Shown piece after piece: positions 63,701-64,000 of a DNA stretch of 64,000 nt. Position 1 is the first letter of the stretch. Each line of letters begins with the position of its first letter. The notes beneath the pieces were generated by a model, which saw only the letters and a list, made by a program, of their open reading frames with translations, did not search any database and was not told the DNA's origin. The stretch is from Hippopus hippopus (taxonomy: Eukaryota; Mollusca; Bivalvia; Cardiida; Cardiidae). Made by a program: the position numbers and the translations under genes. Location: positions 41,900,388 to 41,964,387 of the forward strand of contig OX328111.1 in NCBI GenBank assembly GCA_946811185.2, given 5' to 3'.

Positions 63701-63796
63701 AGCCATGTAAACATAAAGTGGTTTGCCATGAGTGCTGCATTAAAATGAAGAAATGTGTCGAGTGCAAAACACCAATCAGTGCTAAACTTGGCCCTG
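39511..63796 (+). CDS. mib2: Mind bomb 2-type E3 ubiquitin-protein ligase, 16 coding exons, 3' end missing
   Basis: This is a RING E3 ligase; the family ubiquitinates Delta/Jagged ligands in Notch signal-sending cells and drives their endocytosis. The joined exons give 839 residues plus one base with no frame break. Domain order: MIB/HERC2 (about 2-75), ZZ finger (83-120), second MIB/HERC2 (about 153-235), two MIB repeat domains (about 250-316 and 317-395), ankyrin repeats (about 430-775) and a C3HC4-like RING (795-829). The order, and phrases such as LHHAALKG and [19 protein letters not shown], fit MIB2 better than MIB1, which carries three C-terminal RINGs. MIB2 normally ends with a second RING, which must lie beyond 64000. 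The start is the first ATG after an in-frame TAA at 39484. Exons: 39511-39733, 40037-40208, 42650-42756, 44822-45016, 45722-45861, 46777-46887, 49047-49151, 50284-50455, 52902-53035, 54578-54726, 56184-56340, 57755-57918, 59175-59301, 60213-60422, 62258-62433, 63621-63796. Confidence 0.93.
39746..39961. mobile_element. Long inverted-repeat MITE, truncated copy in mib2 intron 1
   Basis: Shares the loop AACAAAAGACAGAGCAACCT and the right arm (TTACTCTTGGCTGCT) with the copies at 2127 and 49197. It begins about 13 bases after the exon 1 donor. Confidence 0.6.
40037..40208 (+). CDS. mib2: mib2 exon 2: ZZ-type zinc finger
   Basis: The zinc ligands are visible as Cys83, Cys86, Cys98, Cys101, Cys107, Cys110, His116 and His120 in [19 protein letters not shown] and [16 protein letters not shown]. 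Acceptor CTTACAG, donor GTAAGA. The ZZ finger separates the two MIB/HERC2 domains in all Mind bomb proteins. Confidence 0.95.
40240..40940. other. mib2 intron 2, AT-rich stretch
   Basis: Long A and T runs; nothing recognised. Confidence 0.3.
40950..41177 (-). mobile_element. pbM1, eroded
   Basis: TTTAACCCATTACC to GGTAAAGGAG. Palindrome disrupted. Confidence 0.62.
41454..41600 (+). other. Possible stray cysteine-rich exon
   Basis: After a good acceptor (TTCGTTTTGCAG) a frame reads [20 protein letters not shown] followed by [14 protein letters not shown] and a stop. The spacing of five Cys resembles a secreted Cys-rich domain. It lies inside mib2 intron 2 and no partner exons are visible. 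It may be a captured exon or chance. Confidence 0.25.
41640..42205. mobile_element. pbM1 fragments and one copy
   Basis: Arm fragments at 41640-41720, 41750-41800 and 41815-41905; '+' copy 41989-42205. Confidence 0.68.
42310..42577 (+). repeat. Dispersed repeat ending GGTGCTCTTGTT, copy 1
   Basis: Shares GCTGTTTCAAAGAAAA, TGTCACAGCCCTG, GGGCAGGTAACTATCAAA and CATGTGGTGCTCTTGTT with the copies near 50060 and 59570. No coding frame is evident. Family not identified. Confidence 0.6.
42650..42756 (+). CDS. mib2: mib2 exon 3: start of second MIB/HERC2 domain
   Basis: Encodes [20 protein letters not shown] then [17 protein letters not shown]. The second copy of the VVRGPDW signature is split by the intron after the first base of a Gly codon. 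It is preceded by a 2.4-kb intron that holds degenerate pbM1 pieces and another dispersed repeat. Confidence 0.93.
42790..43770. other. mib2 intron 3, no feature recognised
   Basis: AT-rich intron sequence with no repeat from the families seen elsewhere. Confidence 0.3.
43776..43925 (+). mobile_element. SINE family B, 5' truncated
   Basis: Starts in the body (GGGAGTGTCCTTTGGAAAGA) and runs to GAAATAATGTTGGAAGCAG. Confidence 0.75.
43948..44110 (+). mobile_element. pbM1 missing half of its palindrome
   Basis: The sequence passes from the left arm GGGAAAAGGAGAAAATTTTT straight into the right flank. Confidence 0.72.
44203..44657. mobile_element. pbM1, two copies
   Basis: '-' 44203-44430; '+' 44451-44657 with a shortened palindrome. 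Confidence 0.82.
44822..45016 (+). CDS. mib2: mib2 exon 4: second MIB/HERC2 domain, remainder
   Basis: Encodes [40 protein letters not shown] and GKVDLK...[12 protein letters not shown]. This completes the domain and reaches the YYRDHLP motif that closes it in MIB2. The acceptor (TTTAAATAAG) lacks a long pyrimidine tract, so use of this exact site should be confirmed. Confidence 0.92.
45037..45341. mobile_element. pbM1 hybrid with like arms and inserted centre
   Basis: Both flanks are the ATCCCGAG type. The palindrome is interrupted at 45140-45250 by sequence starting AGCTGGGCTGTTTTTGAAGA, similar to the GGTGCTCTTGTT repeat. Confidence 0.65.
45417..45690 (+). mobile_element. SINE family A, full length
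   Basis: Head GCCCCAGTAGTGCAGTTGGC with B-box-like GGTTTGAATCC, tail TTTTGAAATAATGTTGAAAA. It ends about 30 bases before mib2 exon 5. Confidence 0.8.
45722..45861 (+). CDS. mib2: mib2 exon 5: first MIB repeat domain, part 1
   Basis: Encodes [20 protein letters not shown] and [20 protein letters not shown] followed by WNPRMAD. The [13 protein letters not shown] motif marks the first MIB repeat domain. Phase 0 at its 3' end. It lies directly after a SINE whose tail runs to within about 30 bases of the acceptor. Confidence 0.93.
46132..46440. repeat. Diverged relative of the AGCCATGCTCTGG MITE
   Basis: The middle (TACAGAAAATTGACCAATAG and CATAAAATCCATTTTGT) matches the copy at 62521-62771, but the ends are eroded. 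Confidence 0.6.
46492..46579. repeat. 44-bp tandem duplication
   Basis: ACCCACCCTACCTTCTGTTT and the following bases through CCCCAAGTTTCT occur twice back to back, nearly identical, in mib2 intron 5. Confidence 0.85.
46777..46887 (+). CDS. mib2: mib2 exon 6: first MIB repeat domain, part 2
   Basis: A 37-codon exon reading [20 protein letters not shown] then [17 protein letters not shown]. The GTVHRI...GDVRVQ...RWTFHPGAL pattern is conserved in MIB2. A degenerate pbM1 copy starts within about 20 bases of the donor. Confidence 0.94.
46903..47708. mobile_element. pbM1, four copies in mib2 intron 6
   Basis: '-' 46903-47174; '+' 47183-47405; '+' truncated 47405-47484; '-' 47484-47708. Confidence 0.78.
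47752..48220. mobile_element. pbM1, two copies
   Basis: '+' 47752-47978; '-' 47992-48220, near consensus and very like the copy at 5932-6158. Confidence 0.85.
48340..48775. repeat. Repeat with a 37-base dyad (TTTTCACGAGTGGC...)
   Basis: At about 48415-48451, ATATTTTCACGAGTGGC pairs with GCCACGAGTGAAAATAT around a TATAG-like centre. The flanks hold TTTCATCGAGTGAACATC and TACCCGTGGAATATC. This looks like a dispersed inverted-repeat element, but the ends are not resolved. Confidence 0.5.
48804..49018 (+). mobile_element. SINE family B
   Basis: GGTCCTATGTAGCTCATTGG, GTCCTTCGGCAAGACACTTT, tail GAAATAATGTTGAAACAAGC. Ends 28 bases before mib2 exon 7. Confidence 0.78.
49047..49151 (+). CDS. mib2: mib2 exon 7: second MIB repeat domain, part 1
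   Basis: A 35-codon exon reading [20 protein letters not shown] then [15 protein letters not shown]. It carries the VGDxVxIxxxxxTVKxLQxGHGEW signature. The upstream intron ends in a SINE whose tail lies about 28 bases before this exon. Confidence 0.93.
49197..49560. mobile_element. Long inverted-repeat MITE, best-preserved copy
   Basis: Ends are AGCTGCCAAAAG and CTTTTGGCAGCT; arms of more than 100 bases run through ATTCATACCATT and GTGACAATCTGTCATTGTA. Sits in mib2 intron 7, 45 bases past the donor. Confidence 0.75.
49614..49833 (+). mobile_element. pbM1
   Basis: Palindrome shortened at its centre (ATGCTCAGCAT). Confidence 0.78.
50060..50262 (+). repeat. Dispersed repeat ending GGTGCTCTTATT, copy 2
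   Basis: Begins AGCTCGGCTGTTTTTCGAAG, contains GGGGCAGGTAACTATCAAA and ends about 20 bases before mib2 exon 8. Confidence 0.6.
50284..50455 (+). CDS. mib2: mib2 exon 8: second MIB repeat domain, part 2, and linker
   Basis: Encodes [20 protein letters not shown] then [18 protein letters not shown] and an Asn-rich linker ([15 protein letters not shown]). Acceptor TTTTTACAG, donor GTAAGG. It leaves one base for the next exon. Confidence 0.93.
50703..51998. mobile_element. Non-autonomous PIF/Harbinger-like element
   Basis: Inverted ends of about 45 bases begin TACCCTCTTCACACTTCCGG on the left and TACCACCTTCACACTTACAG on the right (reverse strand). TAA flanks both (50700-50702, 51999-52001), the 3-bp duplication typical of PIF/Harbinger. 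The body is mostly spaced TTACGAG-like motifs, plus strand on the left half and mostly minus strand on the right. It lies within the end of a pbM1 copy. Confidence 0.82.
51079..51420 (+). pseudogene. Remnant open frame of Harbinger-type transposase N-terminus
   Basis: A 113-residue frame contains [17 protein letters not shown], which resembles the RR(x)W(V)xPWxxRR opening of Harbinger transposases (HARBI1-like). It then turns into unrelated low-complexity sequence and a hydrophobic tail ([15 protein letters not shown]). No DDE catalytic domain follows, so it cannot be a working enzyme. Confidence 0.55.
52006..52635 (+). mobile_element. pbM1, two copies
   Basis: 52006-52228 shares TTAA with the previous copy. 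52408-52635 is near consensus. Confidence 0.84.
52310..52411. mobile_element. pbM2 fragment
   Basis: GCAGACAGTGTAGATCAAAG with TGTGCAGTCTCATCTTT; ends at the TTAA shared with the pbM1 copy at 52408. Confidence 0.55.
52902..53035 (+). CDS. mib2: mib2 exon 9: entry to ankyrin array
   Basis: Encodes [20 protein letters not shown] then [20 protein letters not shown] and FPDK. The [13 protein letters not shown] part is a first, incomplete ankyrin unit. Another pbM1 relative starts about 14 bases past the donor. Confidence 0.92.
53049..53497 (-). mobile_element. pbM1 array next to mib2 exon 9
   Basis: Left fragment 53049-53135; full copy 53135-53364; truncated copy 53361-53497. Confidence 0.8.
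53536..53760 (+). mobile_element. SINE family A, shortened head
   Basis: TGGTTCAGTCAGTAAAG is the A-box region; the body has GATAGGTGCACTGGCAGCCA and the tail TGACTGAAATAGTG. Confidence 0.72.
53823..53935. mobile_element. pbM2 fragment
   Basis: AGTGTAGATCAGAGATCAGA paired with GCAGTCTGATCTTACTC; right end eroded. Confidence 0.55.
54223..54447 (-). mobile_element. pbM1
   Basis: Good palindrome around GGTAACC at 54340-54395. Confidence 0.82.
54578..54726 (+). CDS. mib2: mib2 exon 10: ankyrin repeats
   Basis: Encodes [40 protein letters not shown] and [10 protein letters not shown]. Two ankyrin helices with TALQVA and SALHYSA cores. Acceptor ATTCTAG, donor GTGAGT. Confidence 0.94.
54730..55345. 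other. mib2 intron 10, no feature recognised
   Basis: No repeat unit or coding frame seen. Confidence 0.3.
55351..55845 (-). mobile_element. pbM1 split by a TA-flanked MITE
   Basis: 55351-55374 and 55638-55845 join at TA. Confidence 0.82.
55375..55637. mobile_element. TA-flanked inverted-repeat MITE (GCGAAAAGGGGCATTCGGAC)
   Basis: About 60 bases at each end pair as inverted repeats around GGCCTGCAACACGCGAAAAG and its counterpart. TA flanks at 55373-55374 and 55638-55639. A GCCTGCGCAG dyad recurs inside. It lies in a pbM1 copy. Confidence 0.82.
56068..56155 (+). mobile_element. pbM1, right arm only
   Basis: TTTTCTACCCTGTCAAAGAC to TTTTGTCCTTTGGAG, just before mib2 exon 11. Confidence 0.68.
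56184..56340 (+). CDS. mib2: mib2 exon 11: ankyrin repeats
   Basis: Encodes [40 protein letters not shown] and [13 protein letters not shown]. The repeat spacing is regular. The right half of a pbM1 copy ends about 28 bases upstream, so it sits in or near the branch point region. Confidence 0.94.
56501..56728 (+). mobile_element. pbM1, near consensus
   Basis: TTAA both sides; one base missing from the left palindrome arm (GGGAAAGGAG). Confidence 0.88.
57380..57475 (-). mobile_element. SINE head fragment
   Basis: On the minus strand, GAGCCCCAATAGCTCAGTTGG is a tRNA-like A-box region. Body and tail are missing. Confidence 0.4.
57508..57713 (-). mobile_element. pbM1
   Basis: Left end eroded, palindrome good; 42 bases before exon 12. 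Confidence 0.8.
57755..57918 (+). CDS. mib2: mib2 exon 12: ankyrin repeats
   Basis: Encodes [20 protein letters not shown], then [20 protein letters not shown] and [14 protein letters not shown]. GxTALHDAI and [10 protein letters not shown] are ankyrin cores. Donor GTGAGT. A pbM1 copy ends 42 bases before the exon. Confidence 0.93.
57920..58470. other. mib2 intron 12, first part, no feature recognised
   Basis: AT-rich; nothing identifiable. Confidence 0.3.
58474..59079 (+). mobile_element. pbM1, two copies and a fragment
   Basis: 58474-58702; a '-' right-arm fragment 58818-58875; 58911-59079, which lacks the whole palindrome. Confidence 0.78.
59175..59301 (+). CDS. mib2: mib2 exon 13: ankyrin repeat
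   Basis: Encodes [20 protein letters not shown] then [20 protein letters not shown] and LVT. The [15 protein letters not shown] stretch is highly typical of MIB2. The exon is 127 bases and ends in phase 0. Confidence 0.93.
59346..59534 (-). mobile_element. pbM1, palindrome mostly lost
   Basis: Arms remain; centre replaced by an AT tract at 59440-59455. Confidence 0.65.
59567..59773 (+). repeat. Dispersed repeat ending TGTGCTCTTGTT, copy 3
   Basis: Eroded copy with GTTTTCAAAGAAAA, GGCATAACCCTGG and CACCTGCATGCTGTGCTC. Confidence 0.55.
59969..60188 (-). mobile_element. pbM1 directly before mib2 exon 14
   Basis: TTAA at 59969-59972 and 60185-60188; exon 14 starts 24 bases later. Eroded pieces of the family lie at 59777-59940. 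Confidence 0.82.
60213..60422 (+). CDS. mib2: mib2 exon 14: ankyrin repeats
   Basis: Encodes [40 protein letters not shown] and [20 protein letters not shown] with an acidic tail ending SPLLES. The acceptor TGTGTTTAAG is poor and lies only 24 bases after the terminal TTAA of a pbM1 copy. The donor TCA/GTGAGT is the sequence multiplied in the minisatellite downstream. Confidence 0.92.
60423..60534 (+). repeat. Minisatellite, left part: copies of the exon 14 splice donor
   Basis: Units of about 25 bases carry GAATCAGTGAGTAAATG. The first lies over the exon 14 donor itself (60417-60430). Further copies start near 60464, 60488 and 60514. Confidence 0.85.
60535..61844 (+). mobile_element. pogo-like DNA transposon remnant, TA-flanked
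   Basis: Ends are inverted CTGTAAATGACTTT (left) and CTGTAAATCACTTT (right), each preceded by TA. Subterminal sequence is rich in TTCGCG/CACGAA motifs, as in many pogo-like elements. It interrupts the 25-bp minisatellite after mib2 exon 14, because minisatellite units resume exactly on both sides. Confidence 0.82.
61147..61308 (+). pseudogene. Fragment of pogo/Tigger-like DDE transposase
   Basis: A short frame reads [20 protein letters not shown] followed by LAINAQVKF and a stop. The (Y/V)xPxxCTxxLQPLD motif precedes the last catalytic Asp region of pogo-like DDE_1 transposases. Nothing else of the enzyme is readable nearby. Confidence 0.7.
61847..62100 (+). repeat. Minisatellite, right part: 25-bp units GTATTTGAATCAGTGAGTAA
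   Basis: About ten units, with the CAGTRAGTA core near 61879, 61929, 61953, 61969, 61995, 62045 and 62070 and damaged copies between. Period is 25 bases (for example 61879, 61904, 61929, 61954). Confidence 0.88.
62100..62191 (-). mobile_element. pbM1, right part
   Basis: From the right palindrome arm to GGTAAAGAGTTAA; adjoins the minisatellite. Confidence 0.65.
62258..62433 (+). CDS. mib2: mib2 exon 15: last ankyrin repeat
   Basis: Encodes [40 protein letters not shown] and [19 protein letters not shown]. The [15 protein letters not shown] motif precedes the RING region in MIB2. Acceptor TCGTCAG, donor GTAAGT. Confidence 0.93.
62521..62771. mobile_element. TA-flanked inverted-repeat MITE (AGCCATGCTCTGGTAAA)
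   Basis: Both ends carry AGCCATGCTCTGGTAAA followed by GGGGGC and ATGCATCT in inversion, with TATATA outside. An inner dyad AGCCTGCGCAGACTGCGCAG is at 62690-62715. Lies in mib2 intron 15. Confidence 0.82.
62860..63041 (-). mobile_element. pbM1, left end shortened
   Basis: Palindrome good (62931-62993), centre GGTTTCC. Confidence 0.78.
63308..63537 (+). mobile_element. pbM1
   Basis: Right palindrome arm damaged; ends 84 bases before mib2 exon 16. Confidence 0.74.
63621..63796 (+). CDS. mib2: mib2 exon 16: first RING finger
   Basis: Encodes a RING with Cys795, Cys798, Cys810, His812, Cys816, Cys819, Cys826 and Cys829, seen as [20 protein letters not shown] and [15 protein letters not shown]. 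In MIB2 this is the first of two RINGs. The final donor is GTAAGG at 63797 and one base is carried over, so coding continues past the window. Confidence 0.93.
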
Positions 63797-63829
63797 GTAA
63801 GGAATATTCATTTTATTTGATTGATTGAT

Positions 63830-64000
63830 CAACTCGTTCCCAAACGACAATAATTTAGATGGGTCCAATTTGAAAGCCCTTGCAGACGACAAAAGTTATA
63901 TGGCAGAAATGATGGGATTTGTATCAGAGAGTCTAGAAAACATTGTTGGGAAAGGAGAAAATGCTGGTTACCAGCATTTTCTCCTTTTCCCACATTGTTT
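63830..64000 (-). mobile_element. pbM1, cut by the window end
   Basis: Starts 33 bases after the exon 16 donor; palindrome intact. Confidence 0.8.

Overview
The window is animal nuclear DNA, most likely from a bivalve mollusc and probably a heterodont clam. It is AT-rich, with small coding exons separated by large introns that obey GT-AG. The repeats (tRNA-derived SINEs ending in GAAATAATGTTGAAA, TA-flanked inverted-repeat elements and CAGGG-ended DNA elements) resemble those I associate with clam genomes. Species cannot be fixed from the sequence alone.

Only two genes could be read with confidence, and they lie head to head. On the minus strand, five exons between 33355 and 15329 encode the first 197 residues of Dishevelled: the DIX domain and the linker before the PDZ domain. 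The remaining exons must lie left of this window. On the plus strand, sixteen exons between 39511 and 63796 encode 839 residues of a Mind bomb 2 type E3 ubiquitin ligase: MIB/HERC2, ZZ, MIB/HERC2, two MIB repeat domains, an ankyrin array and the first RING. The final exon or exons lie to the right. All splice phases join without a frameshift in both genes. Dishevelled acts in Wnt and planar polarity signalling and Mind bomb proteins act in Notch ligand endocytosis, so two signalling genes share one intergenic stretch of about 6.2 kb (33356-39510).

Nearly everything else is mobile DNA. The dominant component is a short inverted-repeat element, called pbM1 here. It is about 228 bp, starts TTAACCCTTTACC, ends GGTAAAGGGTTAA, sits on TTAA, and has a 61-66 bp near-perfect palindrome at its centre. 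I count about 100 whole or partial copies, roughly a third of the window. Its ends resemble piggyBac elements. In these entries '+' means the arm carrying ACAATCCCGAGTTTTAACGA is on the left, and '-' means the arm carrying GACTTGTCCAAATTGAAAGC is on the left. A second TTAA family (pbM2, about 210 bp, with its own dyad of GATCAAGATCAGACTGCA type) shares the outermost bases. Many copies serve as landing sites for other elements: a degenerate Tc1/mariner element with DD41D spacing, a PIF/Harbinger derivative, CAGGG...CCCTG elements with 5-6 bp duplications, SINEs, and other pbM1 copies.

The least expected observation is next to mib2 exon 14. A 25-bp minisatellite in the following intron repeats that exon's own 5' splice site about ten times, and the array is split by a pogo-like element. 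Other points to check are a possible extra exon pair near 34.1-34.3 kb, a stray cysteine-rich open exon at 41.45 kb, and chains of pbM1 copies that share a single TTAA.
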